NCBI RefSeq assembly: GCF_042186555.1
Contig: NC_133336.1
Coordinates: 186,520,599-186,584,598 of the forward strand
DNA length: 64,000 nucleotides
Direction of reading: 5' to 3'
Source of the DNA: Aquarana catesbeiana
Lineage: Eukaryota; Chordata; Amphibia; Anura; Ranidae
The notes beneath the pieces are model-generated. The model saw only the letters and a list, made by a program, of their open reading frames with translations, ran no database searches and was not told the origin of the DNA. Each line of letters starts with the position of its first letter. Position 1 is the first letter of the stretch. Position numbers and translations under genes: made by a program. Positions 22,966 through 34,166 of the stretch are shown in pieces.

Positions 22966-24021
22966 GAAACCATTTACCATCAACCCAACAAGGCACTTAA
23001 ATATTACAAAAGGTACATCGATGATGTTATCCTTTTGTGGGAGGGTTCTCTGACTGACTGTCGGTCGCCATTTTTCAAGGCGACCGACAGAAATGGGTTT
23101 GTGCCAACCACTAGTTGTCACCATACACAATGGCTAGGAGCAGTCCCCAAAGGCCAGTATATGCGTATTAGGAGAAATTGTGACAATTTAACTGATTTCC
23201 ATGCACAATCAGAGGTACTCACCCAAAGATTTTGTGAGAAGGGTTATTCTCATAAAGACCTCATTAAAATTAAAAGTCAAGTATTGGCTATGGACAGGGA
23301 ATCACTCCTAATCCCTAAGGAAAAGACTTCATCTCCAGGGGATCTTGCCTTTGTATCAGGGTTCCACCTTCAGTATAGGAGTGTAGAAAAGGTTTTTAGA
23401 AAATATTGCCCTATACTTCTTAAGGACAAAGATCTACAAACTACCCTCCCTTCGATACCCAAATTTATTTACAGGAGAGCGCCAGGATTAAGGAACATGA
23501 TAGCTCCCAATGTTCCAGACCCCCTCAAAAAACCCTCCACCTTTCTTGATGGTTCAGGGTTTCATCATTGTACAAGGTGTAAAGCTTGTCACACCACCAA
23601 ACGAGTAGGAAAGAAGATTTCTAAATTTCAATCCAAAGTTACTCAACAGGAATTCTCTATCAAACCTTTGATAACATGTAACTCAAGTCATGTCACATAT
23701 GTATTGGAGTGTCCATGCTCCCACCAATATGTTGGCCGCACCACACGGAAATTAAGGGTCCTTATCAATGAACATGTGGCCAACATTTCTAAGTGTTTTC
23801 TGAACCATAGCGTATCATGTCATTTTCGCATGGTTCATGATAGGAACCTTCATCGTCTAACTTTTTATGGGATAGATAGAATCACCCAGCACTGGAGGGG
23901 CACCGACCTCAAGAAGGCAATTTCCCAGAACGAAACCCAGTGGTTGTACCGTTTACATACGATGCAACCCCAGGGTTTAAATATTGAGTTGGATCTCAAT
24001 TGTTTTTTAAACAATGAGTAG
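22966..24021 (+). CDS. Penelope-like reverse transcriptase/GIY-YIG endonuclease, C-terminal fragment
   Basis: Open for about 350 codons after a TGA at 22963; no certain start. It begins just before the reverse transcriptase catalytic motif KRYIDDVILLWEG (about 23010). It jumps to FKATDRNGF, so part of the palm/thumb between these motifs seems deleted. It continues through QYMRIRRNC and a C-x2-C zinc-like pair (HHCTRCKACH) and ends in the GIY-YIG domain: CPCSHQYVGRTTRKLR, the following Glu-His of INEHV, and C-terminal helices. In this retroelement class RT copies the RNA and the endonuclease nicks the target. The fingers and N-terminal palm are missing or degraded upstream, so this is a partial gene, though the last 328 codons have no stop. 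Confidence 0.88.
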   Translation, partial: ETIYHQPNKALKYYKRYIDDVILLWEGSLTDCRSPFFKATDRNGFVPTTSCHHTQWLGAVPKGQYMRIRRNCDNLTDFHAQSEVLTQRFCEKGYSHKDLIKIKSQVLAMDRESLLIPKEKTSSPGDLAFVSGFHLQYRSVEKVFRKYCPILLKDKDLQTTLPSIPKFIYRRAPGLRNMIAPNVPDPLKKPSTFLDGSGFHHCTRCKACHTTKRVGKKISKFQSKVTQQEFSIKPLITCNSSHVTYVLECPCSHQYVGRTTRKLRVLINEHVANISKCFLNHSVSCHFRMVHDRNLHRLTFYGIDRITQHWRGTDLKKAISQNETQWLYRLHTMQPQGLNIELDLNCFLNNE

Positions 24022-24070
24022 TCCACCCCCACATTTCTTTTGGGACATCATTTATATAGGTATAAATGAT

Positions 24071-24358
24071 GGGATTTTTCTTGAATGTAAGACATTTCCA
24101 TGCTTCTTAATAAATACCTTGAACTGACTACTTTCCAAAGTCATTTGGGGGGTATTTCTACTGTCTCTCTTGTGCTCATCCATAAATCCAGACATTTCCA
24201 TTAGTAATGTAGAAATACATTATTAATGGAAATGTCTGGATTTATGGAAGAGCATAAGAAAAGACAGTACAAAAACCCCCCAAATGACTTTGGAAAGTAG
24301 TCAGTTCAAGGTATTTAGTAAGAAGCATGGAAATGTCTTACATTCAAGAAAAATCCCT
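24071..24358. repeat. Near-perfect palindrome, about 141 bp arms, 4 bp loop
   Basis: 24071-24211 and 24216-24358 are reverse complements with few mismatches, centred on GTAATGTA-GAAA-TACATTAT. It lies about 50 bp after the Penelope ORF stop. The arm repeats the local sequence gaatgtaagacatttccatg, so it looks like a fold-back duplication of one strand. Confidence 0.95.
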
Positions 24359-25124
24359 GTGAAGAAAGCAAGGAGTTTCTAAGGAGCCATGACATTTTCT
24401 TTTTGATGTTGTACAACTACAGAACATTTCACCAGAGACTCCATAGCTACAGCATAATGAAGCTTGAATTGTGAGGTCCAATGACAAAGAGGGCAGCAGA
24501 CCTTTAAGTAGACACCATCTTCTGGGAATATACATACCTTTTTGCCTGGTGAGGAGTGTTGATAACTAGAGAATTCCATCTGCTGTGGACGCAGCTCCAT
24601 CCAGTCTGAATAATCCTTCTGGGTACTTTATCACTGCATATATGCTGAGCATGAGAGTGCAAGGCATTATCTTCTGGTGAGTGCGGCTCCATATGAGTGG
24701 ATCACGATCACAGTCGGTGTGGTGAAGGAGTTGTCTTTGACACAGGAAAATTTATGCTTGAGAGCCACTTTTTGTTATCCACCTTTAAGCACGGACTTTA
24801 TTTTAGTATTTCATCTTTATATTGCATGAACTATCTGCAGTTGTTTTGGTCTTTTATGTATATTTTTCTTTTGTCACTAAGAGAAATGTTTATATATATT
24901 TTATAATTTTTACTTATTCAAGGATTATGATCATACATTCTTGAGTTATATTGGTAGAGATATAGTACTTACCACGGTCACTTAATATATGGCTGTTCAG
25001 TACAGCTATAGCACTCTTAATTATTATTGTTTTTGTATCACTGGTTATAATTTATAAGTACTTTATTCACCATTTTTTGATTTTTATGGTGTTTATAGCG
25101 CCACTATTTTATTTATTTAGAATA
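24359..25124. other. Penelope-like element, 3' non-coding part
   Basis: AT-rich sequence with no gene. Part may be pLTR-related (tatagcgccactattttat). Confidence 0.5.
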
Positions 25125-25502
25125 CGTTTTCACAGTCTTCCTAATCTGCCTCTTCCTACGCTGCGGTGATGTTCTGTCTTCTCCTCCCCACGTTGTCTTC
25201 TGGGGAATGGGGCGCGGTGTGTTATGGGAACTGTGTGTGTCCCACAACACATTGCGTCCCATTCACAAAGCGCTGCGCGACTTGCGCAGTAGGAAACGGG
25301 CAGTGAAGCCGTAAGGCTCCACTGCCTGTTTCCCTTAGTTAGGATGGCAGTCCTGGGACCCGAGAGCCGAAGGACGGGTCGGCCTCGGGCAGCCGACATC
25401 GCGGGCACCCAGGACAGGTAAGTGTACTTATTTAAAGTCAGCAGCTACAGTGTTTGTAGCTGCTGACTTTTAAATGTTTTTTTTCCCGGCCGGAACCCCC
25501 CT
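25125..25502 (-). mobile_element. Truncated TTAA MITE
   Basis: It matches the 17375 and 57664 family in reverse. It has the agtcagcagctacagtgtttgtagctgctgact block and ends GGAACCCCCCT-TTAA at 25503. The far end lacks the expected terminus, so it is truncated. It sits at the TTAA present in the intact left pLTR (gtgc-ttaa-attcac at about 22531). Confidence 0.75.
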
Positions 25503-26609
25503 TTAAGCACATTGTTTGCACAATACTGGTTATCAATACTATTGGATTATCTAGGCACAATACCCAGTTAACAGTTATTGGTGTCTTGGTTTCATTTAGG
25601 CAGGCTGGTGTACAGTGGTTTTTTCACTTTTTATAATTATACATTTTTTATCATTTATTGTAAGTTTATATATAATATTTTTTATTATTATTACATCACT
25701 TTATCATTAACGCTCCCCACAAATCTTTTTCTACATGTTCACTAGTGATTTATCACTTAGTTTGGGGTTAGCTGCTATTTTTCTTTTTCAATTTTTTTCA
25801 TTTTCTACTTATCACAATTAGGCGCGGGATTTATTATTGTTTTCAAAATTGATGGCAAGATGAATGCAGTATGTTATCAACAAATACTGGAGGATCATTT
25901 GCATTCATCAGCCAGGAAGCTGCACATGGGACGTACTTGGACATTCCAACATGACAATGATCCAAAACACAAGGCCAAGTCAACCTGTCATTGGCTAAAG
26001 CAGAATAAAGTGAAGGTTCTGGAGTGGTCATCTCAGTCTCCTGACCTCAATATCATTGAGCCACTCTGGGGGGATCTCAAATGTGCAGTTCATGCAAGAC
26101 AGCCCAAGAATTTACAGGAACTGGAGGCTTTTTGCCAAGAGGAATGGACAGCTTTACCATCTGAGAAGATAAAGAGCCTCATCCACAAAATACCACAAAA
26201 GACTTCAAGCTGTCATTGATGTTAAAGGTGGCAATACACGGTATTAAGAACTGGGGTATGTAAACTTTTGATCAGGGACATTTGGGTAGTTTCTGTTGTC
26301 ATTATGATTTATACTTGAGCAGTTATGATTTAAAAAGAGTAAACACAGTTGATTGATAATAAATGACTTCAGCCAAACACTAACCATGAGTGAAAGAAAA
26401 GTTTTTGTGTTATCATTCATATTCTCTGAAAAATGGCCAAGAAATCATAAATGATGCCAGGGTGTGTAAACTTATGAGCACAACTGTATATAAAGGGTGT
26501 AGTAGAGGTATTTGACTAGGATGTCTGGATTCTTCAGGCAGGCAGCTTCTCCACAACAAAAGGATTTCTAATATCTCCTTGATTTGCATCTGAGGAAATT
26601 GGAGATTAA

Positions 26610-27019
26610 CCACTTCAGCCAGACCATTTTTTGCGATATGGCACTGCTTCGTTTTAACTGACAATTGCGCGGTCGTGCGACACTGTACACAAACAAAATG
26701 AATTTCCTTTTTTCCCACAAATAGAGCTTTCTTTTGATAGTATTTGATCACCTCTGTGGTTTTTATTTTTTGTGCTTTAAACAAAAAAAGATCGACAATT
26801 TTGAATCAATCACAATATTTTTTACTTTTTGCTATAATAAATATCCAAAAAAAAATAAAATACATTTCTTCATCAGCTTAGGCCAATATGTATTCTTCTA
26901 CATATTTTTGATTAAAAAAAAACGCAATAAGCGCATATTGATTGGTTTGCACAAAAGTTATAGCATCTACAAAATAGGGGATAGATTTATGGCATTTTTA
27001 TTATATTTTTTTTTTTTTA
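26610..27019 (+). mobile_element. Truncated TTAA-family element
   Basis: TTAA-CCACTTCAGCC at 26606 starts a copy of the 9477 family that breaks off in the poly-T near 27019. Non-coding. Confidence 0.8.
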
Positions 27020-27043
27020 CTTGATTGGCTGGGAGGAGGATCA

Positions 27044-27081
27044 GTGTTACAATAGCGAATATTAATTCGCTATTGTAACAC
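27044..27081. repeat. Perfect palindrome, 17 bp arms
   Basis: GTGTTACAATAGCGAAT, a 4 bp ATTA loop, then the exact reverse complement. Flanking sequence is not obviously mobile. Confidence 0.95.
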
Positions 27082-27467
27082 ACCTGGGTGGGCTTGGTTC
27101 ACAGTGCTTGCGCCCCGAGCCCACCCTATTTTAAAGCCTATTAGAGCCTCTGGCTCTAATCAGATGCTTAAAAAAAAAAACACCCCCGCCATTGGAATCC
27201 ATGCATCCGACTTCCTGCAAGGGGCCGGACGCATTTATGGGGGGGGTGCGCCCTTAATGCACGGGCCGCCCCTACTCCTATGTCCCAGTTGTTGTTGGTG
27301 CTCCTTCCTTTCCCCTGCAGCAGCTGCTGGATGACAGAGGGAAGCCAGATCATGCGACCAGAGCAGAGCAGCCTGAAAATAGGTTTAGGTTTGCACATAT
27401 TTTTTAAACAGGTTATTCGGCATAGGTTTTAGGAGGGACGGGCCATTTTTAAAACTAGTTAGGTTTA

Positions 27468-29142
27468 AGCCTCGTACACACGATCGGATTGTTGGCCAAC
27501 AAAGCGTCAGACTTTTGTCCGAAGGGCATGTGCCGTGAACTTGTCTTGCATACTAAAGGTACACAATTGTCAGTCAACAAATATGAACGTAGTGACGTAC
27601 TACCTGGAACTTCAACTCTTGAGCGCCACCCTTTGGGCACCTTCTGTTAATGTCGTGTTTGGTGAGCATTGATTCTGAGCATGCGTGTTTGTACTTTGGA
27701 CTTGTGTGACGGACATGTGTACACACGATAGGAAAATCTGACAACAGACCGTCCACTGAAAATTTACTAGCCTGCCATCCAACATTTGTTGGCGGAAAGT
27801 TGGCCAACAATTGTCTGATGGAGCGTACTAAAGCCTCGTACACACGATCGGATTTTCTGCAGACAAAACCTCTGACTTTTGTCTGAAGGGCGTTGGCCAG
27901 GAACTTGTCTTACATACAAACGGCAAGGAATTGTCGGCCAACAAACATGAACGTAGTGATGTACTGCTTGGTTTTTCAGCTCTTTAACGCCACCCTTTGG
28001 GCTCCTTCTGCTAATTTCATGTTAGTAGAAGTTTGGTGAGTGTTGATTCGCGATTTTCATTTCGAGCTTTTCATTTCGAGCTTTTCATTTCGTGCTTTTC
28101 AGTTCATTTCTGAACGGCCGTTCGTCAACCAGCCATGTTGCGGAATCGGAGGAGATAACGTATTATTTATTATTGGCCTTGGAGTTATTGCTTTGACCCA
28201 AGTCCAGTTCAGGAACAGGAGGAGGAGGATTTCTTGGACTAAAAATTGGTTGCTTTATTAATCATGACCAATTATGTCATATGTCTTTGCTGCGGGAGCT
28301 CCAGGAGAATAATCCGGATGATTTTTGGAATTATCTCCGGATGACGGATCCCTGCTTTCACCAACTCTTGGCATTGTTGATCCCCTATATTAAGAAGCAG
28401 GACACATGCATGAGGCTTTTATTTTATTTTTTGGTTGAATAATAATGATTTGATTCCGTATATTTTCTATATTTTTGGATGCATAGAATGCACTTTTTGG
28501 TTAAGTTCTATTGGCAGATAGCATGTCTAATTTTGTTTTCTTTTTTTAATGCACAATAAAAAAAATTGTGGAGAATAATACTTGGCTATGTGTTTTACTT
28601 CAAATGGCACCAACATAGTTGTATCTTTGAACTTAAAAACTACAGGATAATGGTGTTGTGGTAACTTGCCCAAAAAAAAACAAAAAAACATAATAATATT
28701 ATTCTTGATATCACTAGAAAAAAAAGCCTTTGCAAATTTGTTTGCAATAACTCCATCAGTATCACCAGCAAAGCAGCTTCATTATTATCCCATTAAAGAA
28801 GAAGAGAATTGTGCGCTGCATTTCGAGATTTCATAATTTGCCACATCAGGAATGTTAATTCTCCATTACAAACGCTAGTTTACAAGACCGACCTCTTCTG
28901 GCTCGTCCTTGCTTCCGAGCAGTGTTTGTACTTTGAACTTTTGTCCGACAGACTTGTGCACACACGCTCGAAAAATCCGACAACAGACATTTGTCCACGG
29001 AAAATTTATAAACCTGCCATCCAACATTTGTCCACGGAAAATCCGACAATTGTCTGATGGAGCGTACACACGGTTGGGTTTTCCGCCAACAGCCTGTCAT
29101 CACACAATTCCTGCCAGAAAATCCGATTGTGTGTACGAGGCT
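27468..29142 (+). mobile_element. PIF/Harbinger element, internally deleted, with tandem 5' end
   Basis: A TTA target duplication (27465-27467 and 29143-29145) flanks AGCCTCGTACACACGATCGG and its inverted match at the right. A second complete 5' terminus starts at about 27834 (ctaaagcctcgtacacacg). The first 365 bp are thus a short partner copy with its own fragment of the right end, followed by a longer copy. The 3 bp TWA duplication and the transposase remnant at 28200-28416 both point to PIF/Harbinger. Confidence 0.88.
28200..28416 (+). pseudogene. Harbinger transposase N-terminal remnant
   Basis: RNRRRRISWTKNWLL is followed by a stop, then a frame that reads LLRELQENNPDDFWNYLRM and, after a few residues, LLIPYIKKQDT. 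This is the typical N-terminal region of HARBI1-like transposases (Arg-rich, then the IxKQDT segment). The DDE catalytic part is absent; sequence turns to AT-rich non-coding after about 28420. Confidence 0.82.
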
Positions 29143-29181
29143 TTAGGTTGGAATTCTACTTAAGTTTCTAGATTGGGTGAA

Positions 29182-29310
29182 GAAAACTTCATAAACAGAA
29201 CATATCCCTCCATGCTGATCCATACTGATATACTGATATTGATATGAAAACTTCATAAACAGAACATATCCCTCCATGCTGATCCATACTGATATACTGA
29301 TACTGATATG
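29182..29310. repeat. 64 bp tandem duplication
   Basis: Two copies of gaaaacttcataaacagaac ... tactgatattgatat, offset by 64 bp and almost identical, so recent. Confidence 0.93.
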
Positions 29311-29598
29311 AGTCTTTGAATGAAACTGGAATACGGAGCATACAAGTTCAAAAGAGTGCCAACAATTTAGTTTGCACGATACCCTGCAACGCCAAGGGAT
29401 GGCTGCACCTTTCACACATTTGCAACCTATCCTATCTCGCAATGCAAAAACAGGTTGTTTTGAAGCTGCAAGAAAAAATATATTGGTTACACCATTTGTT
29501 ATTGTTATCTGTAGCCTTGTTGCCTAAAAAATACCTCCTCTGACCAGAAGCATCATAAAGCTGTAAATTTCCCTCCCATAAAAGACATTGATTAATTA

Positions 29599-29797
29599 GT
29601 GCCGGTCCACACTGGGGCGGCTTCAAAGTCGTCCGACTGAAGCCAGGCATACAGCGCGACCTCAGCGCGGCTTGCAAACGACTTCTTTAATAGAAGTCAA
29701 TGCAAGCCGCTCCGAAGGTTCCATTGCACTGCATGGAGTGTGACTTGTCAGGTGGTTAAGTCGCCTGAAAGGTCACCCCAGTGTGAACCACCACTTA
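29599..29797. mobile_element. MITE-like inverted-repeat element
   Basis: gccggtccacactggggcg at the left is mirrored by caccccagtgtgaaccacc at the right. Internal gacttctttaatagaagtc is also palindromic. The target duplication is unclear. Confidence 0.6.
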
Positions 29798-30392
29798 CTG
29801 GTCTCTAAGGGGTCACAAAAAGCTACAATAACTTAGCCATGTCTGCTAATTTGCTGCTGTCCTGATACTCTGTAAAGGTAATCTATGGATGTTAGTGATC
29901 CATAACATGCCAGGATCAAGCTACAAACCCAGAAAAAAAACAAAGATATTTCAGGCTATATAGCAAAGGTCTTAAGTACATATTTATATTTCATCTTACC
30001 AATTCTTAAATATGGTGGCTGCAGTAGTTTTCTTTTTTTTTTGCCTTCTTTTCTTTATTTTTACCTGGTGATCCTACAAATAACACACTTCTTTCTGTTC
30101 CAGGGTGTCTATGCTCACTTACTCCACTGTATCTAAATGGAGGGAGCTACAGTTGTCACTCACACTGTTCTCCTGACCTGGTTTACAAACACGTCTTCCT
30201 CTATTCATCTACATTACATGAGGGAAGGGTGCAAAGGAAATTTGTGGTTTACCTAAGAGGGCTGAAAAGGAAAATGAGATTGTTTGCGTTTTCAGTTCAG
30301 CTCACAGGAAGAGACCAGGATACAGCCTTTCTGATTGAACGAACAGGTCTTGGCCTGAAAAAAATAAATAAGAATGCAGCCACTATATAGAA

Positions 30393-31274
30393 CAGTGGTC
30401 TCCAAAATGTGGCCCAGGGGTCGGATACTTGCTTTTATCCAGTCCTTTGGGCATTACCCCCCCCCCCCCACTGTCAGCAACAGGGGGGCATAGTTCCTGT
30501 AACTGACACTGGAGCACTATTCCTCCCAGTGACACCTATGATGGGACACTATTTCTCCCCCTAATACCAATGATGGGGCACTATTCCCCCCACTGACACC
30601 GATGGGGCACTATTCCCCCCCACTGACACCAATGATGGGGCACTATTCCCCCCACTGACACCAATGATGGGGCACTATTCCCCCCCACTGACACCAATGA
30701 TGGGGCACTATTCCCCCCACTGACACCAATGATGGGGCACTATTCCCCCCCACTGACACCAATGATGGGGCACTATTCCCCCCACTGACACCAATGATGT
30801 GGCACTATTCCTCCCACTGATACCAATGATGGGGCGCTATTTCACTGATATCAATAGTGGGACACTATTCCTTCCACTAACACTAATGATGTGGCACTAT
30901 TCCTCCCACTGACACCTATAATGGGACACTATTCCTTCCACTGACACCAACAATGTTGGGGCACTATTCCTCCCACTGATACCAATGATGTGGCACGATT
31001 CCTCCCACTGACACCAATTTTGGGGCACTATTCCTCTCACTGACATCTATTATGGGACACTATTCCTCCCCCTAATACCAATGATGTAGCACTATTCCTC
31101 CCACTGATACCAATGATGTGGCCAAGGGTGGGGCACGATTCCTTCCCCTAATAGCAAAGGGGGGACACCTTTTACTTCCATTGACACCAGGACATTTTCT
31201 ACTCCTGCTGGGCCCCCCCTAAAGTTTGAAGAACAGCAATCTGGCCCTTTGTTTAGAAAGTCTGGAGACCCCTG
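30393..31274. mobile_element. Non-autonomous hAT element carrying a minisatellite
   Basis: The ends CAGTGGTCTCCA and TGGAGACCCCTG are flanked by the perfect 8 bp duplication ATATAGAA (30385-30392 and 31275-31282). The interior is mostly the 32-33 bp tandem repeat. A second copy, reversed, is in the last ARNT intron (44230-45064). Confidence 0.94.
30470..31175. repeat. 32-33 bp minisatellite inside the hAT element
   Basis: About 20 copies of ggcactattcc + ccccactgacaccaatgatg. The central copies (30590-30780) are nearly identical while the outer copies are diverged. Confidence 0.95.
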
Positions 31275-31511
31275 ATATAGAAGAAATGTATTATATTTTT
31301 GGGTTTAGATGCACTTTAAGCTACCTATAGATCAATGGTAGCCTGTACCATCAGTAGAAGTGGTTAGCCTACCATGTGAGCCCCATCAGTTGGTTGTTGG
31401 GCTTTCTTATCTTGGTTTGGTGTAGAAATTCTTTAATACATAGGAACAGCTTCTGGGAGAGCAGATGGCAGATGAGTGATCCTATTGCTAGCGAAAATGC
31501 AGGAATACTAA

Positions 31512-31915
31512 TGCCACGTACACACAAGCGGACTTTCCGGCGGACTAGGTCTGACGGGATTAGTCCGGCGGACAATCCGATAGTGTGTGGGCTAGTCCGA
31601 TAGCTTTTCGGTATAAAAATCCGACTGAACTAGAAATAGAACATGTTTCAAATCTGTCCGACGGACTCAAGGTCAGACGGACTAAAATTGTGAAAACTGT
31701 TCGTCTGTGTGCTGGTCCGACGGACCAAATACGACGCAAGGGAAGCTATTGGCTACTGGCTATTGAACTTCCTTTTTTAGTCCCGTTTACGTCATCACGT
31801 TCAAACTGAACGGACTTATGAAAGGACTTAGTCCTATCGTGTGTGGCCAAGTCCGTTGGTTTGGAAAGACCATTGGACCTAGTCCGCCGGAAAGTCCGCT
31901 CGTGTGTACGCGGCA
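31512..31915. mobile_element. Harbinger-type MITE with TAA duplication
   Basis: TGCCACGTACACACAAGCGG and its inverted partner TGCCGCGTACACACGAGCGG form about 40 bp terminal repeats. TAA flanks both ends (31509-31511 and 31916-31918). Copy A shows the empty site, ggaatactaagagactac. The interior repeats variants of 'gtccgacggac'. Confidence 0.92.
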
Positions 31916-32460
31916 TAAGAGACTACTTACCCTTTTCCTATGGAGTTGCTCTCTTGCAAACCAGCTATTGCTAGGTCACTGCTCTCTTGCTAGCAAAAAA
32001 TACCTTACTGTGGCCATGCCAGCGAGGGAGAGACACATATTAGGGAAAGTGGTTGGCTCCCCACTGTGACAACTGCCCTCTAAGTACATATTATGGAGCG
32101 AGGTTGCCACCTTTCCACTGTTTGTTGGTGATTCACTGGAATACTCCAGCAGATAATACATGTGTTCTCCATTCTGGTCATTTTTGATACAACCTTCATC
32201 TGCAAATGCTAGTTGCCTGGCCACCTGTGGCTTTAGTAGTTTCTGAGTGACTAACCTAAACATACAGATCAAAGTATACCCATTCCAAGTCCAATTCTTA
32301 AGACACTGGATCACGCTATAGGAAAGAGATTTGAAAGGAAAGCTTTGGAACCTCATGATTACCCTAATCTTTATCTGAACGATTAAATTTGCCTGTGTCA
32401 CTTCTCAGATCTCAATCTTAGATTTTCACTTGGTCATGGCAGACAGAAATAATCAATATA

Positions 32461-33165
32461 CATTATATTACCAAAAGTATTGGGACACCTGCCTTTACAC
32501 GCACATGAACTTTAATGGCATACCAGTCTTAGTCCATAGGGTTCAGTATTGAGTTGGCCCACCCTTGGCAGCTATAACAGCTTCAACTCTTCTGGGAAGG
32601 CTGTCCACAAGGTTTAGGCGCGTGTCTTCGGGAATGTTTGGCCATTCTTCCAGAAGCGCATTTGTGAGGTCAGGCACTCATGTTGGATAAGAGGGCCTGG
32701 CTCGCAGTCTCCGCTCTAAGTCATCCCAAAGGTGTTCTATCGGGTTGAGGTCAGGAATCTGTGCAGGCCAGTCAAGTGCCTCCACCCCAAACTTGCTCAT
32801 CCATGTCTTTATGGACCTTGCTTTGTGCACTGGTCCAAATCATTCGGTGGAGGGGGGATTATGGTGTGGGGTTGTTTTTCAGGGGTTGGGCTTGGCCCCT
32901 TAGTTCCAGTGAAGGGAACTCTTAAGGCGACGGCATACCAAGACATTTTGGACATTTTTCATGCTCCCAACTTTTTGGGAACAGTTTGGGGACGGCCCCT
33001 TCCTGTTCCAACATGACTGCGCACCAGTGCACAAAGCAAAGTCCATAAAGACAAGAATGAGTGAGTTTGGGGTGGAGGAACTTGACTAGAATGCACAGAG
33101 CCCTGACCTCAACCTGATAGAACATCTTTGGGATAAAATAGAGCGGAGACTGCGAGCCAGTTATA
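32461..33165. mobile_element. Rearranged Tc1-like element (third family)
   Basis: It starts with the terminal repeat CATTATATTACCAAAAGTAT. Up to about 32830 the transposase is read on the - strand. From about 32830 it is read on the + strand (GGGGIMVWGCFSG, then a block equivalent to DHPVP..TA). The element is therefore a fusion of two oppositely oriented copies. The right terminus is missing at about 33165. Non-functional. Confidence 0.75.
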
Positions 33166-33440
33166 TTATTTATTTATTTTTTTCCCACGAAAGTGGAATT
33201 ACCCTTTAGATAATCAAGTCTACAATTGTGTTTAAAAACAAAATGCCTCACCACTGGGGATCTGAAATGATGCTGATGTTATAAACATGATCATATAGTT
33301 GCCACCAGAGACCTATAATTAACACGTTTATGTAAACTAGGAAAGAAGTGAGTTTTTGAGTCCTGGCGGGCATGTATATATTTACTGTGAGCCTGGTGTT
33401 CGATTTTCAGCAGATCGGTATATCACAGGTGTGCTTTTAA

Positions 33441-34162
33441 CCACTGCAATACCGGACACTTTCATCCACTTTCTGCCCAGTCCAAATTTTCAGCTTTTAG
33501 CGCTGTCACACTTTGAATGAGTCATGCAACACTGTACCCATATGACATTTTCTATTACCAAATAGAGCTTACTTTTTGTGCTATTTAATAACCATTGGTT
33601 TTTTTTTTTAATTTTTTGCTAAATATTCCCAAAATGACACCTTTTTTTTTTTTTGAGAAAATATTTTTTTCACATTTTTTTCTCACAGTCACCAGTGCAG
33701 TAAAGCATTATCATACAACTGGTGTATGTGATCAGGGACACTGACTGGTGACAGTATGTAAAAAAAAAAAAAAAAAATTTCTTTGCATTTATTTTTTTAG
33801 TTATTTTTGAACACACTGTGACCAGATCAATGCAGTGTTACCATAGTTGTTTTTACATATTATGATTGATTATACCAGTGAATTTCATTGGTCTAAGCAA
33901 ACATTTTTACTGAATGAAACCAATCACAGCTAGCAACACAATTGCACACAATGGATGGCATGAAAGGAAGCCATCCATTGTTTACAATTGTCATGTGATT
34001 TGCTGTGATTGGTTACAGCGATCACATGGTACCGGCAGCGAGCCGGTACACTGATCAGTCATTGGCTGTGTCCAGTGGACACAGCCGGTGACAGATCGTG
34101 CTGCCCAGAACAATAAATAGCCCGCCTAGCTGTCAATTGACAATAGGCTGGGTGGGAAGTGG
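33441..34162. mobile_element. TTAA-flanked element
   Basis: TTAA-CCACTGC (TTAA at 33437) and GGGAAGTGG-TTAA (34163). The interior includes tccgtaccaaatagagctt-like sequence distantly related to the 9477 family, plus poly-A and poly-T tracts. Non-coding. Confidence 0.72.
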
Positions 34163-34166
34163 TTAA

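Larger units (their letters stand above)
22308..25842 (+). mobile_element. Penelope-like retroelement with inverted terminal repeats
   Basis: It lies between tcaaaattgatgacaaaga (22289) and tcaaaattgatggcaaga (25843), a target duplication of about 18 bp. The left 22308-22518 and right 25503-25725 segments are inverted copies of each other, the pLTR arrangement seen in many Penelope-like elements. The open frame ends in a GIY-YIG endonuclease. The right repeat extends about 120 bp beyond the left, fitting 5' truncation. Inside are a 24.2 kb palindrome and a truncated TTAA MITE (25125-25502). Confidence 0.88.
21680..26219 (+). pseudogene. Tc1 transposase in two pieces
   Basis: The N-terminal part (about 21680-22300) contains KELSKDLREKV and SSVQTLIKKW-type helix-turn-helix sequence and frame changes near 21750, 21950 and 22130. 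The C-terminal part (25860-26219) is intact: WTFQHDNDPKHKAKSTCHWL and SPDLNIIEPLWGDLK hold the second and third catalytic acids. The Penelope-like insertion falls between, after GTGNLVKID. Non-functional. Confidence 0.9.
21302..26486 (+). mobile_element. Tc1-family transposon (second family), split by a Penelope-like element
   Basis: TA-flanked (21300-21301 and 26487-26488). The inverted ends read CATTTGTGCTCATAAGTTTA on the left and a matching CAGTTGTGCTCATAAGTTTA when the right is reversed. Excluding the insertion at about 22308-25842 the element is about 1.6 kb, normal for Tc1. The termini differ from the family at 11816 and 35294. Confidence 0.92.
30010..32400. repeat. Dispersed repeat, copy B
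   Basis: Homologous to copy A (13880-14587 plus 21001-21299) apart from two insertions: a hAT element (30393-31274) and a Harbinger MITE (31512-31915). It lacks the 6.4 kb hAT found in copy A, and copy A lacks both of these. Non-coding. Confidence 0.8.
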
